A stretch of DNA of 64,000 bases, taken from Bimastos eiseni (lineage: Eukaryota; Annelida; Clitellata; Crassiclitellata; Lumbricidae). The stretch covers positions 124,001 to 188,000 of the forward strand of contig OY365809.1 in assembly GCA_959347315.1 (NCBI GenBank), given 5' to 3'. The position numbers and the translations under genes were made by a program. The notes below the pieces were generated by a model that was not told where the DNA came from, did no database searches, and saw nothing but the letters and a program-made list of their open reading frames with translations. Below, piece after piece: positions 12,426 through 25,628 of this stretch. The stretch's first letter is position 1. Each line of letters opens with the position of its first letter.

Positions 12426-12769
12426 TTCTGCGCTGTCGTCATCTCAACTGACAGTCAGCAGAGAAGGTAATGGCATTCTGGCTTCTGAACTCAATGGCCT
12501 TCGACGATTGCTCTCAGAGGCGGTGGCTCAACGCCTGTTCCTGAAGCCCGGTGGAACAGATGCCCCCGCTTACTCTTCTTTCCAGTGGAATTGACAGATG
12601 TAGCTGAATCCTAGTTGGACTCCATCCTTGGGTTTTGAGGTATGTGCTCAGTGGATCGGCTCAATGGGCAATCCCCCGACTTCGCCTTTCTCTGTCTAGC
12701 ATGCGCGATGTGTTGCGCTGGGGAACTGAGACCAGCACATCTCATAATTATCAGATTGGTGCGTAGAAC

Positions 12770-12985
12770 GGTTCGTTTGTCTGCCAGGTCGCGGTGAGCT
12801 TTCTCGGTTACATGCCCTTCTATATGGAATGACCTTCCGTCGGAGCTCAGGTTGTTACTTCTGTTCATTCCAACCGGGTTTTAGATTTCACAAAAGTGTT
12901 TTATCTTTTGCCTTGAGTACTTGGCTGGGAGCGCTCCTGAGTTGGTCTCTTGAAGGGGCGCCATAGAAGTGACCAGAATAGAATG
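12770..12985 (+). pseudogene. 3' end of a CR1/L2-like LINE
   Basis: The plus strand encodes AFSVTCPSIWNDLPSELR at about 12798-12852. This is the conserved C-terminal motif of CR1/L2-like LINE proteins (FSV.GP..WNSLP..LR). The following 3' tail, GAGCGCTCCTGAGTTGGTC then TTGAAGGGGCGCCATAGAA, ends in an ATGAATGG run. The same tail recurs at about 15475-15525 and, on the minus strand, at 44.9/43.2 kb. The copy is heavily 5' truncated. Confidence 0.75.
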
Positions 12986-13435
12986 AATGGGTGAAAAATC
13001 AACATTTCGTGTACTTGCACATTGCGCTTGAGTCGGATATTGAATATTATATTACATGAAGGAGGCTGATGAGAAGGAATAGGAATAGGAGGAAGATAGG
13101 AAGCGGAAAGAACGAAATCCGATGATAGGAAGGCAAATACAGACGCAGGAATATACTATTAGCCTTAGGCTAAAAGGAGGAAAACGAGAAGGAGGAGGAG
13201 GAGGAAGACAAAAGATAGGAGACAGAGGAAGATTGTAGATAGGAAATAAGAAAAGATTTGGTCGAAGTGGCAATGGTCTTGAAGCGCAAATAGAATTTCC
13301 GATGATCTGAACAACTGATTGGACATCTGAGGTCGCCGACGAAACCAGTAACGGCAACAGCACCTCCGGCGGTCGCATAAACGGAGAGATTGCTCGATCT
13401 AGAGAGATTCAGAACGAGCATCGACAACAACCAAA

Positions 13436-13762
13436 GTAGAACCAGTAGCAACAGTTGCATAAGATCTTTTCTGGGGTAGCATCGACATAAAGCAGAACCA
13501 ATGGCAACAGTTGCATAATATTTTTATGCGGTAGCATCAACATAAGGCAGAACCAGTAGCAGCAGTTACATAAGATCTTTTCTGGGGTAGCATCAACATA
13601 AGGCAGAACCATTAGCAACAGTTACATAAGATCTTTTCTGGGGTATCATCAACATTTCCAACACATCCGTTTCTTTACGGCAGAACCATTAGCAACAGTT
13701 ACATAAGATCTTTTCTGGGGTATCATCAACATTTCCAACACATCCGTTTCTTTACATAAGCA
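13436..13762. repeat. Minisatellite of about 57 bp expanding to about 75 bp
   Basis: Five units start with (G)CAGAACCA and contain AACAGTTGCATAAGATC and TTTTCTGGGGTAGCATC. The last two units share an extra block (TTTCCAACACATCCGTTTC), so the array grew by duplicating an enlarged unit. Minus-strand open frames here repeat VLLYVDATPEKIL and are products of the array. Confidence 0.9.
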
Positions 13763-14159
13763 ACGCCAACTTCAACAGCGGCAGATCAAGAACTAGAAGG
13801 TCTGTCTGATTGTCGGCGTCGTCGAGAGCGAAGGGAAATGGATTGTTGTTGGTTGAGTACAGGACAAACAACGTCTGTTGGTGACTGAAGACGACTTGTA
13901 GACGACATCTAACGGTCGACCCTCCATCGCTTACAGAGTACAATGCAAACTACCGATGCACACACGACGTCTTAAGCCCATTTTATATCCCTACCTGCCT
14001 CTCTCCCTTCCTCTCTCCCTGCCTGCATCGCTCGCTCGCTGTCTCCCTTTCTTGCTACCATCTGAGGGTGAGTCATTAAAGAGTAAACTCTGAGAATTTT
14101 TGCTAATATTTCTGCCAATAGTAAGATTTAATAAATAGAATTATACAGCCGCAAAACTA

Positions 14160-14335
14160 ATTCATATTTGCATATATAAACGCCAAAGTTGAGTGAAATA
14201 TTTAAAACAGAACAAAAGTTATATCATATCGGTTTTTAATGGTGGAAAAACATTTAGACAACACTTGCGATTTAAACAAAACGATTTATTGACGTCACAT
14301 CTCAAGTAATTGTTTTAAAACAAACTTCATAGTGT
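14160..14335 (+). repeat. Left copy of a 6-kb-spaced inverted repeat
   Basis: This segment (TTCATATTTGCATAT, CAAAAGTTATATCA, GTCACATCTCAAG, CAAACTTCATA) is the reverse complement of about 20683-20868, with interruptions and substitutions. Four anchor blocks occur in the same order. Confidence 0.75.
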
Positions 14336-14362
14336 TTCACAACCTGTGTTCAATGTGTCCAC

Positions 14363-14480
14363 CAGTGTTGGGCACGAGACAAAAACCTCAAGACCAAGAC
14401 CGAGAGGTCCAAGACCAAGACCGGGTGATCCGAGGCCAAGACCAAGACCGAGGGTCTGAGACCAAGACCAATACTCTTTT
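14363..14480 (+). mobile_element. Possible hAT-like element end with AAGACC repeats
   Basis: A CAGTGTTGGGCACGAG start, common in hAT-type termini, is followed by imperfect CCAAGACCAAGACCG repeats. I found no matching right end, so only this end is claimed. Confidence 0.35.
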
Positions 14481-15329
14481 TTTTACAAACAATTCAATTT
14501 ATTAAGACGATAAACGGAATAACACGCTTAAAACATTAATTTTATTGCCGAAGAATACTAATCTTAATAATGGTCCAGAAAACAGTTTTACCGGCCAGTC
14601 TGAACTTTTAGGGGTTCAGCCCTTGGCTTCGGCCTGAGAATATCACACTATAAATAACTTACAGTATACATACATGTACGATAGGTAAATATTTTAAGAA
14701 CCTGTAAAAGACGATTAACGTTCCGTTTGAATGGTGTAGGCTTACTTGTACTCGGAATTGTAGGTTAACCTCGGTCGGGAATCAGCGGGGGCTAGTAGAC
14801 GTGCAGCGCTCTTTCCTAATCTTTCCTAAATCTTGGCGTCTTTTCAACATGGATAGGTTTTCTTTTTCTTTGGAGTACTCGTCTTTACCAAGTGAGTCCG
14901 TTCCGTTACTTTTCACTGCATTATAACTAATATCTCACACAATTTTCACCCTTCACCATGCATTCTTTGTTATCATTTCATTCCAGCCATCGCAAATAGT
15001 GGACTCGTCCATTTTCAAACGCTATAATGAGTTTGTCAATCATCCTGCTTCTTTCCATCTTTAGATTAATTACCCGCATATCACATTCAATTTAATCCCT
15101 CTGGGCCTTCCGTGACCTACATTCCGTTCTCATCCAGACAAAGCCCCGCCTCCTTTGACACAGCGACAAGACAATATGGATACATGTCGTACATACCTTT
15201 GGCTCATTTACTAACAAATAGGCGTAAAAGACAACTTCAGCATCCAATTTATAGTTATTCTTTAGACCCGATCGAGATCAATGAGAATTCAGGGTTTAAG
15301 TGTTCCCACTTGTTGGCCAGTAAGTAAAT

Positions 15330-15530
15330 GTGCTGCAATTCTGGAGTAGAGGTCCTTCACTTGCTCCTTATCCGCCAGTGAGGACCCAGTGAAGGACCTC
15401 TAGCATGTAGCTGGAGCTGTCTTTCGACTGCTCTTTTTGGACAAGTTGGAGTTGGGAGTACCTTTGAGTCTTTGACTAGTTGCTTTGAAGGGGCCCTATA
15501 TAAATTCCTGAATGAATGAAAGATAATGTG
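15330..15530 (+). repeat. Dispersed LINE-type 3' tail with a hairpin
   Basis: It ends TTTGAAGGGGCCCTATATAAA then CTGAATGAATGA, matching the LINE tails at 12.97 and 43.2 kb. A perfect 14-bp inverted repeat (AGAGGTCCTTCACT, about 15348-15361, and its complement, about 15388-15401) lies upstream. Confidence 0.6.
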
Positions 15531-15815
15531 ACATCTAGGCTAGAGCTAAGCAATGATGATCACATCTATGATCTCATTAGTTTTCTGACTTAGATGACTG
15601 GGGAGCTAAATTGGCCCATATCCAAGTACTAGACATGTTCAGTTTTGCATTTGTTTTGCATTGCACTTGTACATTTCAAGAGCCTCCCTGAAATGCTACC
15701 TTTTAAGAACTATGGTAGAATACTGACATTACAGGATGATGGTCTAGTGTATGACAAAGAGTGGTGTGATGAGTGAATTGTTGTATGACACTGTAGAACC
15801 AAAAGTTCCCCACAT

Positions 15816-15824
15816 GCAGAAGAG
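15816..15824. repeat. 9-bp target-site duplication, left copy
   Basis: GCAGAAGAG directly abuts the left end of the MITE at 15825. The identical 9-mer abuts its right end at 16284-16292. Confidence 0.8.
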
Positions 15825-16283
15825 GGTAACAGGACAATTACCCCCGGACAATTACCGAATAGTAAAATGTTAAGACACGACATACATACATACATACATA
15901 CCTACATACACACACACAAACACAAACAGAGACACATACATACACCCAAGATTGGACTCAAAAGGTAAAATACTTTTGTATGTGATATCAGCCTAATTTT
16001 TTTTTGATTGTCTGTAAACATACTTACATACACACACAAACACACACACACATACACCAAAGATTGGACTCAAAAGGTATGATAACTTTGTAAGTGATAT
16101 CAGCCTAATTGTTGTTTGATTGTCTGCAACCTATCTACTAATTTGAATCTAACCGTATTTGCATCATATTTTCTACAGGGGGGTGGTTTATTGTCCGGTG
16201 GGTTATTAGCATGGGGGTAATTGTCCTGGGGTAATTTCTAGGGGAGTGGGGGTTAATTGTCCGGGAGTAATTGTCCTAGATCC
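15825..16283. mobile_element. 459-bp MITE with inverted ends and 9-bp target duplication
   Basis: The left end reads GGTAACAGGACAATTACC and the reverse complement of the right end reads GGATCTAGGACAATTACT; both continue into CCCGGACAATTA. The element is flanked by GCAGAAGAG on both sides. Inside are a CATA/CA-rich tract and a tandem duplication of an AAGATTGGACTCAAAAGGTA...GATATCAGCCTAAT block (about 15950-16018 and 16063-16125). It encodes no protein, so it would have been moved by a transposase supplied in trans. A 9-bp duplication is typical of Mutator-like elements, but other superfamilies are possible. Confidence 0.85.
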
Positions 16284-16292
16284 GCAGAAGAG
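16284..16292. repeat. 9-bp target-site duplication, right copy
   Basis: GCAGAAGAG is identical to 15816-15824 and begins right after the terminal CC of the MITE. Confidence 0.8.
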
Positions 16293-17620
16293 CAGTGTTT
16301 GTTGACCTAGCTGGCTCAATACATGAATGCAGGATTCCATTATCAATATAATTCTGTCATTAAACTTCTCTGCCACCATCTAGATATATGTAATTGTTAT
16401 TGAGACTGTGGGACAATGACTGAAATTGTTGACAACTGTTCATGAAGTTTCACTCCACAGCTACAAGTTACAGAAGAAGAAGAACAGTCCCTTAAGTTAG
16501 CCCTAAGGCAGCCATTGTTACGAAGTGTCAGCAACTTCCTTTTCCTAACCTTGGCATATCAGGACCGATGACCAATCCTTTCTTTGTGTCTAATCCTCCC
16601 ACTGACAGTGTACAGTCAGTGTACTCATAATAGGTAAGTTTGACAAAATGCAAACTTTTATGCAATTCAACCTCGACACTCTTTCACGGGCATGAAATGT
16701 ATTGCCTTCTTCACATGAAGCTTTCAGACCTGTACGACACTGTGTCAATGAGTTCATCTGGACTCCAGTTGTTGCTTCTTGCCAAAGCAAAATGCTTGTC
16801 CTGGAACACCAAATACTGTACTTAATATCAAACTTCATCAAGCTTTTACTTGTCGTTCAGTGTTCTATATGACTGTCAATGAGCATTTGTTATAGTATTG
16901 GCTGTGTGCTATTGCTTGTGTGCATCCATGCATAAGTATTCAAACCATTTTGCTTATATTTTGTACACAAAGGGCCAAATTACAATTGCTCACAAAAGTT
17001 TGTTTAAACACCCATATGTCTACCAGAAAAAGTTTAGTTCAGTTAATGTAAATATGGGCTAGCAATGGTAAGTGAATTTAGACCCACCATTGCTTATGAC
17101 AAATAATGTGCATATGCATATGTGCATATGTGCTGCATGAAACCTATAAAAACTGTTTCCCATAAATATTCCTATTGGACAAGTCAAGGAAATATAACGC
17201 GGATTTAAGCTTTTAAATTAAACATAAGTTGCGATTGAGTGCAACTTCGTACAAGCAGGTTAGCAGTGTGAAAATGTTTACAATGAACATTGCATAACTG
17301 TGCACTTTAGATTACCTAATTGAAAGTCATTTAAATATCATCACATTTATCATCAGTTACCGTTCTTTTTGCTTAGAAACTGAAAGAAAAGTAATCTTGA
17401 TTTGTTTTACCTCGAATTTGCGCAATTAATCGCTGAAAACATCACGTGACTCACGTCTATCATGCTGTTTGCACCCATAGCCAAGATTCTGTACACCCAC
17501 GACTCTTGGTGTCGCTACGCTCATCCACTATGGGCGATAATACAGGGTTTTTTGGGCGAGTAACCCAAGCCCAGCTAATTGCCTATGAAAGTTCGGATAA
17601 TCGCTCAGGATTCTTTGAGG
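16293..17620. other. No gene seen
   Basis: This is AT-rich mixed sequence. A CATATGCATATG-type self-complementary run lies at about 17107-17130. Short open frames on both strands (16590-16841) have no motif. Confidence 0.55.
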
Positions 17621-17622
17621 CA

Positions 17623-17679
17623 AAAATGTTTATTCATCACTGTCGTCTGTTCTAGAAGACAGCGATGAATAAATATTTT
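17623..17679. repeat. Hairpin-forming inverted repeat, 22-bp arms
   Basis: Left arm AAAATGTTTATTCATCACTG... (17623-17644) and right arm (17657-17679) pair with two mismatches around a 12-nt loop. This could be a small MITE or an RNA hairpin; neither can be decided here. Confidence 0.75.
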
Positions 17680-17990
17680 GGTCCCGTGACTGATTTCAGT
17701 ATTATAATTTACATGGGGCTTTGCATAAAAAACATCGGCGGCGAACAGCTAGGCCGCTTACATTAACACTAATTTCTCAGCAGCGACAAAGATTTGTTTT
17801 AAACCAGCATGGGGACTTTGAGTTTAGTTATATGCAAAACTATTAGCCTTGTTAACTTATCTGGCCATTTACTGAATTTCATTAAAAAATAGACACATTT
17901 CAGGGGCCGTTCACATTTTATATAACGCTCAAGGGGTAGGTGGGTGGGTTCCGGTTGTTAGCGTTATATTGTGTAGGGTGGGGAGGTAGG

Positions 17991-18640
17991 TACATGATGT
18001 TAAATAAATACGGTGACATTACACACCTCTGTCTAACCCCTTTTCTTACTCTTATTTGACATCCCTTCCGCTACTCTCACTTTTGCTTTTTGTTTGCCAT
18101 ATAACTTTGTCAACACGTTGATGTGTATAGGATATTCCATTTCAATCATTGGGACCCATAATTGCTCGTGTGATATGTTGTCAAAAGCCTTTGTGAAGTC
18201 AACAAAGCACATGTATAATGGTTGTTGATGTTCATTCATTTTCTGCATTAATATTCTTAGGTTCGTGACCTGATCGCGCATTCCACTTCCTCGTCTGAAT
18301 CCTGCTTTTTCGTCTGTTATTTCGAACTCCGTTTTTGTTCTTATCCTTTCTAGTATGATTCTGAGCATAATTTTGCTAGCATGCGCGACCAATGCTATGG
18401 TCCTGTAGTTTTTACATTGTATTAGATCCCCTTTCTTTGGTATCGGAATGAAGATTGAGTTCATCCAATCCTCTGGCCACTCTCCTGTTTCCCATATCTC
18501 AGTGCATATTCGATGTATTTTATCTAATGTCGTTTCCTCTGCATATTTGAACAATTCTGCCGGGACATCATCTGGTCCTGTGCTTTTTCCATTCGCCATC
18601 TTCTTAATTGCCTTATATACCTCTAATCAAATCAAATCAA
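17991..18640 (-). pseudogene. RTE-like reverse transcriptase, 5' half, inverted
   Basis: The minus strand encodes the fingers/palm part of a non-LTR reverse transcriptase. NGKSTGPDDVPAEL is followed by IPIPKKGD, NYRTIAL, GFRRGSG and the first catalytic motif CFVDFTKAFDNISH, with DFTKAFD as motif A. After a frameshift near 18045 the frame continues with a VRQRCVMSPYLF-like block to about 17991. The segment should precede the YADD-containing half, but that half lies on the other strand starting near 18640. LINE 5' inversion (twin priming) explains this arrangement. No endonuclease domain is seen, so the copy is also 5' truncated. Confidence 0.85.
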
Positions 18641-19464
18641 ATGATGATATGTACTGGATGGCTGGGATGGATGGGTACAAATAGGAGGAAGAAAATTAAC
18701 GAACTTGAGAAATGCGGATGATATTGTACTGTTAGCAGAATCTGAAAAAGAGCTACAAGAAATAATCAATCGTCTGGACAAGATCGGAAGTGAGAAAGGT
18801 TTAATGATTAACATGGATAAAACCAAGACCATGGCATTAAATGGTAAAACATACAACATCGTTTTGAAAGAGAGCAGACTGGAGCAGGTGGATACGTTTC
18901 AATACTAGGGACCATTTATAACAGAAGATGCAGAGTATACCAGAGAGATAAGAAGAGTGTTCCGATAGGGATGAAGAAAATATGGAGGAGTCACAGCATA
19001 AAGTTAACCACTAAAGTGAGACTAATGAAAGCATTGGTATGGACGGTGGTTACATATGGCTGCGAAAGTTGGACCATCAAGAAAAGAGATGAAGAAAGAA
19101 TTGAAGCTTTTGAGATGAAATGCATAAGACAGATTCTAGGGGTATCATGGACTCAAAAAAAACAAACGAGTGGGTATTGGAGAAAGCAGACATGGAACGA
19201 GAGCTACTTAATCTAATAAAAAGGAGGAAATCAACATACTTTGGACATGTGATGAGAAAACAGGGAAACTGTCTAGAAAAAGAAATCATGCAAGGCACTA
19301 CACCGGGAGCAAGAAAACGATAAAGACCAAAGACACCATGGATAGACAATGTGGAAAAATGTACCGGCAGACCACTTGACAACTTACTAAAGAAGACGAG
19401 AGACAGGAAGAGATGGAGTAGACTTGTCCATGAAGTGACCAACCCTCGGATCGAGGATGGTTAA
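18640..19464 (+). pseudogene. RTE-like reverse transcriptase, 3' half, direct
   Basis: The plus strand starts with VQIGGRKL then LRNADDIVLLAESEKEL. The catalytic motif is NADD where YADD is usual. It continues with MINMDKTK, LEQVDTF, TYGCESWTIKKRDEERIEAFEM, YFGHVMRK and a final TNPRIEDG stop at about 19462. These are the thumb and C-terminal landmarks of RTE/BovB-like ORFs. A stop replaces leucine at about 18906, and frameshifts follow at about 18960 and 19150. The two halves together cover most of the RT domain with little or no sequence lost between them. Confidence 0.85.
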
Positions 19465-20173
19465 TACAAGACAAGGGGTAGGTTGAAGGTTTCGTTATAT
19501 AACAAACTTTTTTCGGCTTATGCTATTTTGCCTGTTTGCCTGCCAATTGGAAATTCCATGTACTACGGACCTTCATTGTTTTATCGAAGTTCACAATACG
19601 TTGTGAACCAAAACTAGCACCATCAGCTGCTGCTTGGCGAATTGATTTGATGTTCCTACTTATTATTTGTAAATCTACTTTTAACAAACTACGCAATTAG
19701 TTACCGTAATTAATACAAGTGAATTTAGCGTCATTAAAAGTCCGATTATTAAGATGCAGAGGAGCTCCGTACATCCGGTCAAATCATCATTGGCGCGAGA
19801 GAGAGTAGGCCCACACAATTTTAAGATAGCTTTTGTTACACAGCCAATTGGGCATATGATTATTTTTACTGCAGTTCTTGAAATGGATAAAGGCAATTAT
19901 CAGCTGAATCACTACTATTAAAGTGCTAACTAACATTGTATTGTTATAACATTGTATTGTTATAAAAGTTTCATATTGTGCAATACAATTATGTCGATTG
20001 TATGTTTTTTAACGTGCTTATAGACTGGGAGTGGGGTAGGTTGGTAGGTAGCATGTCTGTTATTTAATAAAGGGGTGGGGGTCACAGCTGCTGTTATATA
20101 ACGTTATTAGGGGTAGGGGTGGGCCAAAAATTGGGATTTTATGCGTTATATAATAAATTATGTGAACGGCCCC

Positions 20174-20682
20174 TAACATTGTTTCGTGTGTAAACAGAAT
20201 CTCGTTCAAGTCTCGTCTGCCCGGACCGAAAGTCACGCTTGATTCGCCGTTGGCTGTAATCCAATAACCGAAGCGCTGTCATTCTAGTCCTATAGTAATT
20301 TAGTTCAATGGAGTGGCCTATACTCTAATAGAGAATCCTTGCCGTAGCCCGTACGACGTCCGCGGTTTTCCGTTCTATGAAAAAACGATTTCATTTATCG
20401 GGCAGGAAAATATTTCTCACGCCGCTCAGCTGCCTCTGTTTATCAGGGTACGGTAAGCTTTGATTGTAGCTTTTGCTACAAAACCATGCTCATGAAGTGT
20501 CTGCATACACATTTTATCTGCCATTGACATCGTGCCAATTTTTATTTTGTTACAAATTTTATCGTAAAATTATTATTGGGGAGATTGCTTATTTACCAAC
20601 GCGATCGACTGATCGCTAGATGACGTCACAGTGATGTCCATATACGCTGATCCTCCGTTTATTTTCTCAATAATATTTATGA
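20174..20682. other. No gene seen
   Basis: This is mixed sequence between the DNA element and the right inverted-repeat copy. No motif is recognised. Confidence 0.5.
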
Positions 20683-20868
20683 AGTTTGTTTTCTTGCATT
20701 TGCTTGAGATGTGACTTCATAAAATCGTTTTTTTAAAACTTTATCCTGCGCAAAAGTTTTTCGCTATAAAAAAATCATGGTTGCACTCATTGAAAGTGAT
20801 ATAACTTTTGTTGTGTTTGAAATAATAATTATTTCATTCAAATTTGGCTGTCATATGCAAATATGAAA
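20683..20868 (-). repeat. Right copy of the 6-kb-spaced inverted repeat
   Basis: Reverse-complement match to 14160-14335. Shared anchors in order are TTCATATTTGCATAT, CAAAAGTTATATCA, GTCACATCTCAAG and CAAACTTCATA. This copy has extra bases around 20770-20720. Confidence 0.75.
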
Positions 20869-21059
20869 TAGTTTCATCTCAGCCTCATTGCCTCTCTGTC
20901 ACCCTGCTCTGTCTGTCCGTCACTCTCTCTGTATCTCCAACCCTGCCACTCTGCCTGTCTTCAACAGCTGCTTAGCCAACGGCGCTCATACACAGCGTCA
21001 CCGCCTCACATCCATCAGTTCAGTCTGTTGCTTATCTATCCTCTGTGCGCGCTTGTGTT

Positions 21060-23560
<2,501 letters not shown>

Positions 23561-23564
23561 GGTG

Positions 23565-23650
23565 CACCAAAAGCAACAGCAACAGCAACCATAACAGCAA
23601 CAACAACAACAGCATCAACTGTAGAAGCAACAGCAGCAGCGGTGGCGGAT
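23565..23650. repeat. CAG/CAA-rich tract
   Basis: Imperfect AGCAACAGCAACA repeats run into AGCAGCAGCGG. Confidence 0.85.
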
Positions 23651-23879
23651 GCATTGTCTTTCTCTTCTGTTTACGATCCTCTGCTTAGTTGCAATTGGTT
23701 TGTAATCACAGGCAGTGATTCTAACTTTGCCATCAGTCTTCTAAGGTCATAAAATGTGTATTGTACTAGCCTGGATCATTGGACCACTCATGGCATCGAA
23801 TGAATGCCACTGAGGTCGATGTTAACGATCTCTTAAATTCCTCGTCGGCTATTTGCTCTTCAGTGCATTATCAAGCAAC

Positions 23880-23960
23880 GAAGCATAACAAGGAATAGGA
23901 GGAGGAAGCAGAGCAAGAGGAGGAGGAGGAAAAAGAGGAGGAGGAGGTCCATCGTCGTCA
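23880..23960. repeat. GGA-rich purine tract
   Basis: AGGAGGAGGAAGCAGAGC and GAGGAGGAGGAGGTC repeats. Confidence 0.85.
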
Positions 23961-24419
23961 AGTGACGTGCTCCAATCGCAGCGGTTGGTTGGTGGCTGGG
24001 TGGGTGGCATGACGACGATGTTTACAAGGACTTGAATGCACATGGACGATGCATGCGAACAATTTCTATCTCTAAGTGTTTTAACAAATATCAGTCGTCG
24101 ATTCGCCATAATTCGTTGTCACTCCCTATTCAGCTATCCACGTGACGTGTTTTATCTGCCCCAGAGTCTTGACTACAATAACGCTCTGCCGTTGCAACAC
24201 TCAATGGGTGCAATCTATTTAAGGTGATGGCATTCGTCGTCGTCGTCATCGTCGTCTACTCGTTTCATGATCTGAGCAAATGCAAAGAACTCAACTGATT
24301 GTCCCATTCAAAGAAGCGTCTGTCTGTGTTTATGATGTGTCGTCAATGGAGTGCGGTCTATTAAATATCCCCCATCACCCTCCTTCAATGGTTATAGAAG
24401 CACCACCGACTGCAGCGCC

Positions 24420-24852
24420 CTGTCTCTGCCGTTGACACTGCCTAGGCCTCTTTCTCTGTCTAAGTCCATGCCTCCATCTCTGGCAGTGTCTCCGCCTCTG
24501 TCTCTGTCTATTCCACTGTCTCTGTCTTTGCCTCCGTCTCTGTATCCGTGTCTACCTTCGTCTCTGTCTCTGCCACTGTCTCTGTCTCTACCTCTGCCTC
24601 TATCTCCGCCTCTGTCTCTGCCTCTGTCTCTGTCTCTGCCACTGCCTCTGTCTTAATTTCTATCTTCCACTGCCGCCGTCTCTGCATCCGTTTCTGCCTC
24701 TGTCTCTGCCACTATCTCTGTCTATATCTCTGTCTCTTCCACTGCCTCTGTCTCTGTCTCTGCCACTATCTCTTTCTATTCCTCTGCCGCTGCCACTCTC
24801 TCTGCCACTGTCTCTGCCACTGTCTCTGTCTCTTTCACTGTCTCTGTCGCTA
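24420..24852. repeat. CTCTGTCTCTGCC minisatellite
   Basis: Imperfect hexanucleotide-derived units (CTCTGT, CTCTGCC, ACTGTCTCTGCC) give serine/leucine or valine/serine frames on the plus strand and arginine/aspartate frames on the minus strand. None is a gene. Confidence 0.9.
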
Positions 24853-24981
24853 GTGCTGTTCTTGCAACGGCTGCTGCTGTGATCAGCGTTGTCGTCGATG
24901 GAATCATTCAAGTGGACATTTGTCATCATTCAGTTCATCTTTTCATCCTCTCTGACATTTAGCAGAAGCCAAGCAACAAAT

Positions 24982-25067
24982 TATCATCTCTTCTCTGTAT
25001 CGTCATAATCCAAAAAAATGCTTTTATCATCTCTTCTCTGTATCGTCATAATCCAAAAAAATGCTTT
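24982..25067 (+). repeat. Perfect 43-bp tandem duplication
   Basis: Two identical copies of TATCATCTCTTCTCTGTATC... ending AAAAAAATGCTTT lie head to tail, pointing to a very recent event. Confidence 0.95.
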
Positions 25068-25084
25068 TATTATACAAATGCGTG

Positions 25085-25255
25085 CGAGGCAATGTGGGTG
25101 GGGGTACGATGAGGTAATGTGGGGAGGACGATAAGGTAATGTTGAGGTTACGATGAGGTAATGTGAAGAGGGAATGAGACACTGTGCACTGGCTATGTGG
25201 GTGGGTAATGAGAGGTTAAATCAGTGGATGGGGTAATGTCATATTATGTGGGGAT
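25085..25255. repeat. Degenerate minisatellite, GATGAGGTAATGTGGG
   Basis: Several imperfect copies of (AC)GATGAGGTAATGTG(G) occur with variable spacing. Confidence 0.75.
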
Positions 25256-25483
25256 AGTGAATGCATGGACTGAGGATGGTGCGTGATATGATCATAGAAC
25301 TGACTTTCCTGTTCTTCGCTTTGAAACGGAAGTTGCTGCGTGCTCGTCAGTCGATCGGTTTAGTTTGTCCGTTGATATCTTTCTTCCTAAATGCTTCTTA
25401 CATCATCCTCAGATTTATCGTCAGAGCATCCTTTCTTCTGCCGCATCCCTTGCTGCTTATGCAACAACTGCGACTGGAATCAC

Positions 25484-25586
25484 ATCTCCCCCTCTCTCTT
25501 CCTCTCCCTCTCTCCCCCTCTCCCCCTCTCCCCCTCTCCCTCCCTCTCTCTATCTCTCTCTCTCTCTCTGTCTCTCTCTGTCTCTC

Positions 25587-25617
<31 letters not shown>

Positions 25618-25628
25618 ATCTCTCTCGT
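25484..25628. repeat. CT-rich pyrimidine tract
   Basis: CTCCCCCTCT then CTCTCTGT repeats. All three plus frames stay open with low-complexity translations. Confidence 0.95.

Larger units (their letters stand above)
17903..20173. mobile_element. Inverted-repeat DNA transposon-like element containing a LINE
   Basis: The left end GGGGCCGTTCACATTTTATA then TATAACGC is mirrored at the right end (GCGTTATATAATAAATTATG then TGAACGGCCCC). Between them, AGGGGTAGGT/GGGTGGG and GTTATATAAC motifs recur at about 17930-17990, 19475-19505 and 20030-20150, so the subterminal parts are internally repetitive. The middle (about 17991-19464) is an RTE-like LINE. No transposase of its own is seen. No clean target duplication could be fixed. 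Confidence 0.7.

Noticed and set aside
12085..12594. 169-codon plus frame with possible splice borders (CTCAG| at 12347, AAG|GTAATG at 12466)
   Set aside because: It consists mainly of CCT and AGG runs, and the splice-bounded part does not fit the phase of the other candidate exons.
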